A stretch of DNA of 64,000 bases from a virus. Under the pieces are notes generated by a model. That model was not told the origin of the DNA. It did no database searches and worked only from the letters and a program-made list of their open reading frames with translations. This document shows positions 34,001-42,704 of the stretch, piece after piece. A program made the position numbers and the translations under genes. The stretch lies in IMG/VR virus record IMGVR_UViG_3300020401_000016, positions 1 to 64,000 of that record. One strand, written 5' to 3'. Numbering within the stretch: position 1 is the first letter of the stretch; each line of letters begins with the position of its first letter.

Positions 34001-36179
34001 AAAAAGAGAATGGGATGACTTACCTGGATGGCAACACTTATTAGGTGGTTTCCCAATTGAAGAATTATTAGATGCATCAACAAAATATGTAATAGAACCA
34101 AGAATTACATTTAGTAATCCACCATACGCAAAAACATTATCGAGCGTAGGCAATAGCGGTTCTTTCCTTGTAGGAGAATATGGTAGAGTTGGTTCAACAA
34201 ATGTTACTGTTGTTATTGGAAATGGTACAGCAAGAAGAACATCTAATGGAACAAGTTGGACAACACACGGTGCACCTGCAGGAAATTATGTAGATACAGC
34301 AAGAAGTGATAACTGGTTCTTTGCAGTATCAAGTGATGGTAAAGTAATACGTTCACAAGATGGTGCAACATGGAATGATATTTCTAACTCAGTTGGTACT
34401 GATGTATTCAGAGGTGTAGCGGCATATGGAACAAATGTTATAGTTGCTTCTGAAACAGGAGTAGTATATTACTCATCAGATGATGGTGCTAACTGGAATA
34501 ATTCACAAGTTGAACCATATGACGGATCAACTCCAGTGTTTACTCAAGCGGCAGGTGGAAATGGAATGTTTTTACTTGCAAATACAGAAGGTGCTACTTG
34601 GGAAAGTGCTGATGACGGTATTACTTGGAGACAAAGCACAAATATTGGTGGTAACAAATACAGAGTTACAGATTTAATTTATGGTGGAGGAAAATTTGTT
34701 GCATCAGTTCAAGATTCTCCATTAGATGATTCTACATCACCTAACAAGTTTTATGTTACAACGGCAACAAAAGCATCTATCCAAGATAGTGCATTAACAA
34801 GATGGCAAGAGAGTGCAACTCCTCCTCACGCAGGACCATACTATGTTTCATATAGCCAAGGTGTATATGTTGCAATTACTTCAACAGGTGAAATGGCATA
34901 CAGTCAAGACGCAATGGTTTGGTTAGAATTAGATACTCCTTTAGGAGGAACATTCCAAGGAATTTGTGCAGGTAGAAGCAGTGGTGCTTTCTTTGTACCA
35001 ATTGAAATTGGAAACCAATCTAATTTAAATGTTATATCTTATGGTGCAAGACCTTTAGTAAGAATTATTACAAATGCAGGTAAACTTTCAAGATTACAAA
35101 TATTTGAACCAGGAAGTGGTTACGTATCTGCTCCAACTGTAACTGTAACAGACAATAAAAATACTATAGATGCAGTACTAGAACCAAGAATGGCTTCTGG
35201 TGTATTAACACAGCCTACATTTACAAATAGAGGTACAGGATTCCTAAACGTTTCTGCTACAATAGATGGAGATGGATTCAAAGATGAATATCAAACTGGA
35301 AAAGTAATTCAAATTAAAGAATTATCTAGAGAACCTGGACCAGGTGACTTATTATTCATTGATGGAATAGATGATCAAGTTTATAGAGTCACACAAATTA
35401 CAAACTTAACAGGTAGTGAACCAAATCTAACTGCAACATTTAGAATTTCACCAAGTTTAAGAGCACAAGAATCACCTGACCACGAAACAGTATTCACTAT
35501 AAGACAACTTTACAGTCAAGTACGTTTAACAGGTCATGATTTCTTAGACATAGGTACAGGTGGAGTAACAACAACCAATTATCCAGAACTTTACACTAAC
35601 AAAGGATTCACTGAAGGTTATGAAGCACAACCTAATAGAGAAGTTAAAGAAGGCGGTGGTGGTAGAGTATTCTACACTTCAACTGACCAAGATGGTAACT
35701 TCCGTGTTGGTGAATTATTTGAAGTTGAACAGGCAACTGGTATTGTAACACTAAACGCAGACTTATTCAATCTAGCAGGATTGTCTGAGTTAAGTTTAGG
35801 TGGTGTTGTATTGGGTGGTACTGAGGTTGTAATTAGAGAATTCAGTACAGATCCAACAATGGCGGCAAATTCAGACAATATTGTGCCTACACAAAAAGCA
35901 ATAGTGTCATACATCAACTCTAGGGTATCTGGAGGTGGTTCAAATCTTAACGTTTCGCGTGTAAGAGCTGGTTCAGTTAGAATTGAAACTAACCAAATCT
36001 TCAACGAAGCAGACCCAGTGAACGGAACAATAACTTTCCCTGTAACTGTGTTTATGAACAAAGGAATAAGTGGTAGTTTATTAGCACTTTCTTACTTCAC
36101 AGGAGGTACAGCAAGTGTGAATTTGGATGAAGGAGACGCAGTATCCACTATCGACAGTTCCAATGGATATGGAAATTAA
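31023..36179 (+). CDS. Giant adhesin with carbohydrate-binding repeats and BNR propeller (1718 residues)
   Basis: Residues 1-560: about eight repeats of 50-60 residues with the pattern W-x-x-x-x-Y-x-x-x-D-x-V-x-Y-x-G-x-x-Y-x-C-x-x-x-H (for example FYRIGDLVKLGGVIYKCIEGHTS), like CBM5/12 chitin-binding modules. One repeat is interrupted (about 215-310) by a unit related to the 2325-residue fibre. Beta-helix from about 609 (YYVAPEGADTPDNG). About 1040-1330: Asp-box/BNR-type repeats (SSDDGANW, SADDGITW), a probable beta-propeller missing from the paralogue at 36220. C-terminal part from about 1500 (VRLTGHDFLDIGTG; STDQDGNFRVGELFEVEQATG) is shared with that paralogue. A receptor-binding role is inferred. 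Confidence 0.75.
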   Translation: MAEFKLDRIRFRYRGDWSSATNYVKDDVIRYGAKVYVCIEVHQADANFYNDLNNSTPRWVQMMDGQSWTGEWQAATFYRIGDLVKLGGVIYKCIEGHTSNTSANDGILGDELKWVYFARGENWTSVWTPETLYNVDDTVIYGGTVYKCLTSHQSQNADAGLEFDAEKWEFYSQSDNFRGEWQPNTHYYIDDIARYGGILYRAIGSHISTPNIVYTNPTNTYNQDNVNNPTGGTNATFEVYRDGGNYYGKILTAGSGYIQAETFTVLGSNLNGADSTNDCTITITTVDGTGAITAISVAGTADATVTFGLETDAARWETALEGVEYKTNFAQYTHYKVNEIVKWSPGLWKVTTSHFAFNQNLDETKFSLFVPGLEFETQWVDTQYYQKGDIVLYGGYSYVALQSNVASKPAVTDSTGNWELIFPGYNYRGEWVGTVENNGVNEPVPYKTGDVVLAGGNLYIAVRDNEDTGPDTESVYDPGSDDPFPWQLLVTGKRWRGPWIETTSAGANEYFPGDVVTVAGTLWACIDKHMANSSDAKPPLDLESENVGPYWVLLAQGAPGNVLEYPGDLKTQNDDSTRLRIGIGTPGQISKVSANGFPGWGDFELTTNVYYVAPEGADTPDNGLLPSAPFASIKYACEYIQESPGTRTPATVFIKTGFYEEQLPIKVPRDTALVGDELRSTNVRPAPGFESQNMFYVNNGSGIRNMTLQGLSGTLGDVNEYGTRRPTGGAFVSLDPGTGPTDATTWITSKSCYVQNVSTFGSGAIGLKVDGDLHNGGNKSVVANDFTQIIDNGIGFWVNGDGKSELVSVFTYYNHIGYLATNGGKVRATNGNNSYGDFGSVAEGVAATETPITCKIDNYTGEAIVNDVYNDENEIYAFAYTHGGENYTTANITIEGSGEGAAASIKYENTRDGAIKEIRIKGPDDSSPAGGAQYTQIDGTARSGTSTQIELAAQLGRPASELIGQRIYLREGRGRGQYAYIDTFNEVTKVATVKREWDDLPGWQHLLGGFPIEELLDASTKYVIEPRITFSNPPYAKTLSSVGNSGSFLVGEYGRVGSTNVTVVIGNGTARRTSNGTSWTTHGAPAGNYVDTARSDNWFFAVSSDGKVIRSQDGATWNDISNSVGTDVFRGVAAYGTNVIVASETGVVYYSSDDGANWNNSQVEPYDGSTPVFTQAAGGNGMFLLANTEGATWESADDGITWRQSTNIGGNKYRVTDLIYGGGKFVASVQDSPLDDSTSPNKFYVTTATKASIQDSALTRWQESATPPHAGPYYVSYSQGVYVAITSTGEMAYSQDAMVWLELDTPLGGTFQGICAGRSSGAFFVPIEIGNQSNLNVISYGARPLVRIITNAGKLSRLQIFEPGSGYVSAPTVTVTDNKNTIDAVLEPRMASGVLTQPTFTNRGTGFLNVSATIDGDGFKDEYQTGKVIQIKELSREPGPGDLLFIDGIDDQVYRVTQITNLTGSEPNLTATFRISPSLRAQESPDHETVFTIRQLYSQVRLTGHDFLDIGTGGVTTTNYPELYTNKGFTEGYEAQPNREVKEGGGGRVFYTSTDQDGNFRVGELFEVEQATGIVTLNADLFNLAGLSELSLGGVVLGGTEVVIREFSTDPTMAANSDNIVPTQKAIVSYINSRVSGGGSNLNVSRVRAGSVRIETNQIFNEADPVNGTITFPVTVFMNKGISGSLLALSYFTGGTASVNLDEGDAVSTIDSSNGYGN

Positions 36180-36185
36180 TAAAAT

Positions 36186-36193
36186 GCTAAATA
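36186..36193 (+). promoter_or_regulatory. Late-promoter-like box GCTAAATA
   Basis: Start expected near 36199, 21 bases before ATG 36220. Confidence 0.55.
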
Positions 36194-36219
36194 ACACTAA
36201 TACGGAGTTAAATTAATCA

Positions 36220-39200
36220 ATGGCTGAGTTTAAATTAGGTAGAATACGTTTTGTTTGGAAAGGTGCTTGGTTCACCGGTAATGAATATTTCATCGACGAT
36301 GTAGTAAGATACGGTGGTAGAACATATATCGGTATCAAAGGACACACCGCATCTAGCGATTTCCAGGCAGATTTAACTGCCAACTATTGGGCATTGATGT
36401 CAGATGGTCAAGAATGGAAAGGTGATTGGAATGTTAACATCACTTATAAACCAAATGACGTTGTAAAATATGGTGGTTACATTTATCTTTGTAACACAGG
36501 ACACACTTCTGCAGAATTAGTTGCAGATGGATTAGAAGCAGATCAATCTAAATGGGATTTATTTTCAGAAGGTTTCAATTATTTAGGTAATTGGGGAACA
36601 TCAACAAGATATAAAATTAATGATTTAGTAAAATATGGTGAATCAGTTTACCTATGTGTTACTCAACACACTTCATCAGCAACAGCGGCTGGTGGTTTAG
36701 AAGGTGATGATGGTGCAGGTAATCAAACTGATTTAGCAAAATGGGAATTGTTTGCAAAAGGTTTCGGATGGAACAATGCATGGCAAACTTCAACAAGATA
36801 CAAACCAAATGACACAGTTAGATACGGTGGACAAGTTTATATTTGTATAACTGGACACACTTCTGCCGCAACAACTACATTAGGTTTAGAAAACGATCAA
36901 GCAAAATGGCAATACGTTCACAAAGGTATTGAATATTTAGGTGACTGGACAGGAACAACAAGATACAAAGTTAACGACCTTGTAAAATATGGTGGTAACA
37001 TTTGGATTTGTACAGCACACCACACATCAACAAGTTCATTAGCAACTGACGAAGCAAACTGGTCAATTTTTGTACCAGGTTTAGAATTTGAAGATTCATG
37101 GAGTTCAGCAACACAATACCAACCAGGTGACTTTAGTACATACGGTGGATATTCTTATGTTGCAAAAACAAACAACCTAAACAAACAACCAAGTCAATAT
37201 CCAGCAGACTGGGATTTATTTGTAACAGGATTTAGTTTAAAAGGTGACTATGATAATGCAACGGCTTACAAAACAGGTGACGTTGTAAGAGTTGGTGGTT
37301 TCACATATTTAAATATTGAAGATTCAACAGGAAATAGACCACCTAATGTAACTTACTGGAATAAACTTAACGAAGGTTTATACTGGAAAGGTGCATGGTC
37401 AAACGCAGTTTACTATGACAAAGGCGATATTGTAAGAGGAACAATTAACACAGACACTTCTTATATTTGTATTCAATCACACACATCTAACAATGTTGGT
37501 CCAAGCACAATTAACCAACCAGATGCGGCTCCAGGAGCAGGTGTTGATTCAGGATCTTACTGGCAATTATTATCAGGTGGTCCAGAAAATGATGTAATAT
37601 CAGCACAAGGTGATTTATTAATTTATGGTCCTTCAGGTCCAACTAGATTGCCAATCGGAAGAGCAGGTCAATCTTTAGTTGTAAACAACGCAGGTAACTT
37701 ACCTGAATGGGGTTACGTTGGACAAGTAGATCAAGTTTATTATGTTGCACCAAATGGTGAAGACATTGCGGCGCCAGATGCTGGTGTAACATTGGATAGA
37801 CCATGGAAGAGTGTAAGATATGGATTATTTAATATTGAAAAAGGTCCAAGATTTCCTTTCAGCACATACTTGTTAGAAAGAAACAAACAGTTTATACAAG
37901 ATGAAACTATTGCTTGGATTAATGATCAGATTGCAAACAATACTCCACCATTTACAAATGCATTTACATACAACGCAACTAAATGTAGAAGAGATATTGG
38001 ATTATTAATTGATGCAACATTGTGGGACATGAGACATGGCGGCAATGAAAGATCAAGAAAAGCGGCTTTACAATACTTTACACCAGCAGGTGCTTCATAC
38101 GTAACAGGACAAGAGGCTGAAACTGCGGCATCAATTGTAAGAGCAATTTATATTGCACAACAAGTAATTGCTAACAACACAGGTTACACACCAGAACAAA
38201 ACACAACTCCACAATATTCAGATGTAAGTTACGTTGCGGAAGCAGATGCAGGTACGACTATTGAAACGTACATGAAATATTCATCAGATGCAATAACTGC
38301 CGGCAACTCAAACGGCGTTCCAGCATTGAGAATTGCAAATTCAACTTTAAATGTTAAAACTGGAAGATATCAAGAAGTTGGTCCAATGATTATTGATGAA
38401 TCAGTAGCATTGGTAGGTGATGAATTAAGATCAACAGCAATCAGTCCAGCAGGTTCTATAACTTCAGCAGGTGACACGCAATACAGTTTACAAGGTATTG
38501 ACAGAATGATTGCAATTATTAGTGATGTTGTACAAAACAACTCAGTTACAGTTACACCATCAGGTGGTGTTATAAGTGTTGACAACGATTCTGGACCGAA
38601 TTTGAACTACAATGATGGTACAGGTACTGGCGTTGCTTCTACAACTACAGGTAACGGTGTAGGTGCAACATTTAATATTACAGTTGCTTCTTTCTCTGTA
38701 ACAGCAATTACAGTAAACAATCCAGGACAAGGGTACGCATCAGATGATAGAATTACAATTCCAGCAAACACAGTGATAATTGGTGGAAGTGGAAACACAA
38801 CACTTGGTGCAGATTTCAGTTTTGATGCAAATGAAGTAACAAGTGGAAACACAATTACACAAAATACAAGTAATCCAGCAGGTTCGGCGGCGGCAGGTGC
38901 TCGTTCAGTTGTGATTGCAACAGACATAAAAGAATACATTGACTTTAAAATTAACGCAAACGGTTCTGAACCAACAATGGCAGGTTCAAACATTCCTGAA
39001 AATGATGCAGGATACACAGATGCACGTGGAAGATTGTTAGCAAACAGAGAATTTATTGCTAAAGAAGCCGCAGAATTTGTGAAAAGAGCGAATCCAGGTG
39101 TAAGTTTCAGTCAAACTGCTTGTGAAAGAGATGTTAAAGAGTATGTAGACGCAATTATATTTGATCTAGAATACACAGGAAATTACAGAGCATTGAGATC

Positions 39201-41940
39201 AGGTGAATGGTATGTAAACAGTGTTCAAGGTTCTACAACAAAAGATATGTTCTACATGAGAAACGGTTCAGGTTTAAGAAACTGTACACTAACAGGATTA
39301 TCGGGTTCATTAGGTTCAGCAAATGCTTACGGCACAAAACGTCCAACAGCAGGTGCGTTTGTATCGCTTGATCCAGGATTTGGTCCATTAGACTACAAGG
39401 CATGGATTGCAACAACAACTGCTGGTACAGGACAATTTACACCAACTAATGGTACATATGATCCTGCAACAGGAACAACTGTGTTAACAATTGGTTCACA
39501 CCAATTACAAGCGGGTGACACTGTAAGATTAACAACAGCAAGTTTAACTTTTGAATGTTCTCAGGACAATTATCAAACTCAACACGCATATCCAAGAGCA
39601 ACAGACCCAGCGGCTGGTAAAGAATTATTAGTAGAAGCAGTTACTCCAACAACAATTACAATTAATGTTGGTGCAAGTGGCGGTGGAGATCAATATGTAC
39701 ACAGATGGGTAAGTGCATCTGCAAACGCTGTACAAGAAGAAACTATAAACAGATTTGGTGGTAAATCACCATACGTACAAAACGTATCTAACTTTGGTGT
39801 AGGAGCAACAGGTTTAAAAATTGATGGAGATTTACACGCAGGTGGTAATGATTCAATTGTTGCAAACGACTTTACACAAATTATTTCCGATGGTATTGGT
39901 GCATGGGTAACAAACTTAGGTAGATCAGAACTTGTATCTGTGTTTGCTTACTATAATCACATTGGATACCTTGCAGAAACAGGTGGAAAAATACGTGCTA
40001 CAAACGGTAACAACTCTTATGGAGATTTTGGTTCTGTTGCAGAAGGTGTTGATCCAACAGAAGTTCCTGTAACAGGTAGAGTTGACAACAGATCAACAGA
40101 TGCTTTAGTAGAAAGAGTGTTCACAGATGGTGATCAAATACTTGCATTAGAATACAGCAACGCAGGTAGAGAATACTCAAATGCTAACATATCTATTGTT
40201 GGTACTGGTTATGGTTTATCTGGTGTTACTGCAACATACAACACAGGTGGAATATACAAAATTAGATTAACAGAAACAATTACTACTCCAGAATCAAACT
40301 TAGGTGGTAAAGGTTATGTAACAGCAACAAACGCCGCACAAACAGGTGACTTAACTTCTATTACAATAGCAGTAACAGACACAAATCCTTCAAGTGCATA
40401 CATTGGAATGGCAGTATGGATGGTAGAAGGTCTAGGTGCAGGTCAATTTGGATACATTGACACATACAACGCGGCTTCAAAAGTTGCAACTGTTAGAAAA
40501 TATTCAGATGGTACTCCAGGTTGGGATCACTTATTAGGTGATTCTTCTGTAAGTTCATACTTAGATGCAACTTCAATCTACGTGATTGAACCAAGAGTAT
40601 CTATTCCTGCTCCGCAAAATGATGGATCTACTCCACCAAGAAATGCAATAGCAAGAGCGATTGTAACAGCGGAACAAGTTTCATCAATAAGAATTTTAGA
40701 TTGTGGTGCTTCTTATACAAGTGCTCCAACTATTACACTTGTTGATCCTAACAACACAACAGACGCTCCAACTCAAGCATATGTTGGTGATGGTGTATTA
40801 GGTCAACCTACTTACACTGTAAGAGGATTTGAATTTGAAACAGCAGATGCAACAATTACAGAAACAGGAACAGAGGCAACTGTAAGTGGTGTAACTCAAG
40901 CAAATCCGGCAGTAGTAACAACTTCTGCGGCTCATAACTTTAACAACAACGATAAAGTTGTGTTTACAGATGTTGGTGGAATGATTGAATTAAACACAGG
41001 TGTATACTACTATGTAAAAGTTTTAACTACTGATACATTTGAAATTTACAGAGATTATCAATTAACTCAAGCGATAGATTCAACAAACTTTACTGCTTAC
41101 TCAGTAAGTAACGGTAAAGCAACTACATTTGGTGGATTTAGAGATGAATATCAATCAGGAAAATACATACAGGTTGAAAATTTAACGGACCTTCCAAGAG
41201 CAGGATCAAACATTGAGTTTGGACACCTACCAGGAACGTTCTTCAAACTTGTTGCTGTTAACCAACAGTTAGGTACTCAAGCACCTTACACAGGATTGTT
41301 ACAAATATCTCCAGACTTAAAAGTTTCTGAAGCACCAGAACATGGTCAATCACTTGAAATGAGAATTAGATATTCTCAAGTTAGATTAACAGGTCATGAT
41401 TTCCTAGACATTGGAACAGGTAATCAGACAAATACAAATTATCCAGGAATACCATTAAATGATCCAGACCCAACAAAAGAAACTGTTGAGTCAAATGGTG
41501 GTAGAGTATTCTTTACATCAACTGACCAAGACGGTAACTTTAGAGTTGGTGACTTGTTCTCAGTAGAACAGGCAACTGGTATTGCAACATTGAATGCAGA
41601 TGCATTTAATATTTCTGGATTACAAGAGTTACAGTTGGGTGATTTAGCATTAGGTGGAACAAGTGCATCTATTAATGAATTCTCAACTGATGGTACAATG
41701 TCCGCGAACAGCGATGCAATAGTACCAACTCAGAGGGCAATAAGAACTTATATCGCTTCACAAATTGGTGGTGGTGCAAGTTCTTTGAACGTCAACTTGA
41801 TTGTCGCAGGTTTCGTAGTAGTTACTGGGCAGACAATATCAACAACAACTGATACAGGTATTAACTTTAATTCTACTGTTAACTTCAATAAAGGAGTTAG
41901 TGGTGTACCTGTAGCAATGAACTACTTAATACATAGTTAA
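36220..41940 (+). CDS. Giant adhesin with carbohydrate-binding repeats (1906 residues)
   Basis: Paralogue of the preceding gene. Residues 1-470 contain seven to eight CBM5/12-like repeats (for example RYKVNDLVKYGGNIWICTAHHTS). Beta-helix start VYYVAPNGEDIAAPD at about 505. An all-helical insert follows (RNKQFIQDETIAWINDQIANN; KCRRDIGLLIDATLWDMRHGGNERS, about 550-660), related to the start of the 2325-residue fibre. The 'YDPATG...LTIGSH' module lies at about 1080-1170. The shared C-terminus has VRLTGHDFLDIGTG (about 1722) and STDQDGNFRVGDLFSVEQATG. It lacks the BNR propeller. Modular exchange between fibres is evident. Confidence 0.75.
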   Translation: MAEFKLGRIRFVWKGAWFTGNEYFIDDVVRYGGRTYIGIKGHTASSDFQADLTANYWALMSDGQEWKGDWNVNITYKPNDVVKYGGYIYLCNTGHTSAELVADGLEADQSKWDLFSEGFNYLGNWGTSTRYKINDLVKYGESVYLCVTQHTSSATAAGGLEGDDGAGNQTDLAKWELFAKGFGWNNAWQTSTRYKPNDTVRYGGQVYICITGHTSAATTTLGLENDQAKWQYVHKGIEYLGDWTGTTRYKVNDLVKYGGNIWICTAHHTSTSSLATDEANWSIFVPGLEFEDSWSSATQYQPGDFSTYGGYSYVAKTNNLNKQPSQYPADWDLFVTGFSLKGDYDNATAYKTGDVVRVGGFTYLNIEDSTGNRPPNVTYWNKLNEGLYWKGAWSNAVYYDKGDIVRGTINTDTSYICIQSHTSNNVGPSTINQPDAAPGAGVDSGSYWQLLSGGPENDVISAQGDLLIYGPSGPTRLPIGRAGQSLVVNNAGNLPEWGYVGQVDQVYYVAPNGEDIAAPDAGVTLDRPWKSVRYGLFNIEKGPRFPFSTYLLERNKQFIQDETIAWINDQIANNTPPFTNAFTYNATKCRRDIGLLIDATLWDMRHGGNERSRKAALQYFTPAGASYVTGQEAETAASIVRAIYIAQQVIANNTGYTPEQNTTPQYSDVSYVAEADAGTTIETYMKYSSDAITAGNSNGVPALRIANSTLNVKTGRYQEVGPMIIDESVALVGDELRSTAISPAGSITSAGDTQYSLQGIDRMIAIISDVVQNNSVTVTPSGGVISVDNDSGPNLNYNDGTGTGVASTTTGNGVGATFNITVASFSVTAITVNNPGQGYASDDRITIPANTVIIGGSGNTTLGADFSFDANEVTSGNTITQNTSNPAGSAAAGARSVVIATDIKEYIDFKINANGSEPTMAGSNIPENDAGYTDARGRLLANREFIAKEAAEFVKRANPGVSFSQTACERDVKEYVDAIIFDLEYTGNYRALRSGEWYVNSVQGSTTKDMFYMRNGSGLRNCTLTGLSGSLGSANAYGTKRPTAGAFVSLDPGFGPLDYKAWIATTTAGTGQFTPTNGTYDPATGTTVLTIGSHQLQAGDTVRLTTASLTFECSQDNYQTQHAYPRATDPAAGKELLVEAVTPTTITINVGASGGGDQYVHRWVSASANAVQEETINRFGGKSPYVQNVSNFGVGATGLKIDGDLHAGGNDSIVANDFTQIISDGIGAWVTNLGRSELVSVFAYYNHIGYLAETGGKIRATNGNNSYGDFGSVAEGVDPTEVPVTGRVDNRSTDALVERVFTDGDQILALEYSNAGREYSNANISIVGTGYGLSGVTATYNTGGIYKIRLTETITTPESNLGGKGYVTATNAAQTGDLTSITIAVTDTNPSSAYIGMAVWMVEGLGAGQFGYIDTYNAASKVATVRKYSDGTPGWDHLLGDSSVSSYLDATSIYVIEPRVSIPAPQNDGSTPPRNAIARAIVTAEQVSSIRILDCGASYTSAPTITLVDPNNTTDAPTQAYVGDGVLGQPTYTVRGFEFETADATITETGTEATVSGVTQANPAVVTTSAAHNFNNNDKVVFTDVGGMIELNTGVYYYVKVLTTDTFEIYRDYQLTQAIDSTNFTAYSVSNGKATTFGGFRDEYQSGKYIQVENLTDLPRAGSNIEFGHLPGTFFKLVAVNQQLGTQAPYTGLLQISPDLKVSEAPEHGQSLEMRIRYSQVRLTGHDFLDIGTGNQTNTNYPGIPLNDPDPTKETVESNGGRVFFTSTDQDGNFRVGDLFSVEQATGIATLNADAFNISGLQELQLGDLALGGTSASINEFSTDGTMSANSDAIVPTQRAIRTYIASQIGGGASSLNVNLIVAGFVVVTGQTISTTTDTGINFNSTVNFNKGVSGVPVAMNYLIHS

Positions 41941-41951
41941 AGGAGGAAAAT

Positions 41952-42272
41952 ATGGCTTCAGGAAGACTTGGTACTGCAAACTTAACTGCCGCTACTAATA
42001 CATCTGTATATACTGTGCCCGCTGATACATTTACTGTCGCTACGATATCTATCTGTAACAGAGGAAATCAGGCTATCACAGTGCAAATGGCTGTGGCTGA
42101 CTCGGCAACTCCGAATGCTTCAGAATACATAGAGTATGAAACAGAGGTTTTATCTCATGGTGTTTTGGAAAGAACGGGTGTTGTGATGAGTGCAGGTCAG
42201 ATATTGGTGGTATACGCCAGTGCGGCAAACGTAAGTGCTGTTGTTATGGGCATTGAAACGTCAACAGCGTAG
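41952..42272 (+). CDS. Small beta-sandwich structural protein
   Basis: 106 residues: RLGTANLTAATNTSVYTVPADTFTVATISICNRGNQAITVQMAVAD, then GVLERTGVVMSAGQILVVYASAANVSAVVMGIE. This 'S-I-C-N-R-G' family is common next to phage fibre genes and is a paralogue of the proteins at 19584 and 28537. A strong AGGAGG ribosome-binding site suggests high expression. It is probably a fibre-associated component. Confidence 0.65.
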   Translation: MASGRLGTANLTAATNTSVYTVPADTFTVATISICNRGNQAITVQMAVADSATPNASEYIEYETEVLSHGVLERTGVVMSAGQILVVYASAANVSAVVMGIETSTA

Positions 42273-42288
42273 TAAATTAACAAAAATG

Positions 42289-42296
42289 AATAAATA
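42289..42296 (+). promoter_or_regulatory. Late-promoter-like box AATAAATA
   Basis: Start expected near 42302, 18 bases before ATG 42320, with AAAGGA between. Confidence 0.6.
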
Positions 42297-42319
42297 ACAT
42301 TGAAAAAGGAAACAAAACA

Positions 42320-42652
42320 ATGGGAAGATACATATCAACAACTGGAACAGCAGGGGTAGTTACTAGAGAAGTAAACAGTACCTTTAATGCAACGGTGAAT
42401 GATAGAATACTTGCAGACAGTTCGTCAGCAGGTTTTACTATTACTTTACCTGCCAGCACAACATTGTTGTTAAATGATACAATTCAAATCATTGATGCAA
42501 CATCAAGTGCAGGTACCAATGCTATTACAATAGCAAGAAATGGTGCAAAAATTCAAGGTGCGGCAGAAGATCTAACTTTCGATATCACAGGTGGTATTGT
42601 TACAATGATCTACACTGGTACAACTTACGGTTGGATAGTTGGTGCTGTATAA
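42320..42652 (+). CDS. Small beta-rich structural protein
   Basis: 110 residues: RYISTTGTAGVVTREVNSTFNATVNDRILADSSSAGFTITLPASTTLLLNDTIQIIDATSSAGTNAITIARNG, a pattern seen in short fibre-tip or trimerisation modules of phage fibres ('FTITLP', 'ITIARNG', ending in 'YGWIV'). Its own late-type promoter and the palindrome at its stop make it a separate unit. Function is inferred from its place. Confidence 0.6.
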   Translation: MGRYISTTGTAGVVTREVNSTFNATVNDRILADSSSAGFTITLPASTTLLLNDTIQIIDATSSAGTNAITIARNGAKIQGAAEDLTFDITGGIVTMIYTGTTYGWIVGAV

Positions 42653-42667
42653 TCAGTACTGATTATA
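42648..42667. repeat. Perfect 20-bp palindrome at the end of the 110-residue gene
   Basis: TATAATCAGTACTGATTATA is fully self-complementary and overlaps the stop codon. It could be a cruciform/hairpin or a dimeric protein-binding site upstream of the Cys-rich gene cluster. Confidence 0.6.
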
Positions 42668-42704
42668 ATCGTATTAGTAACTAATTTTGTAAAGGAAAAG
42701 TAAC

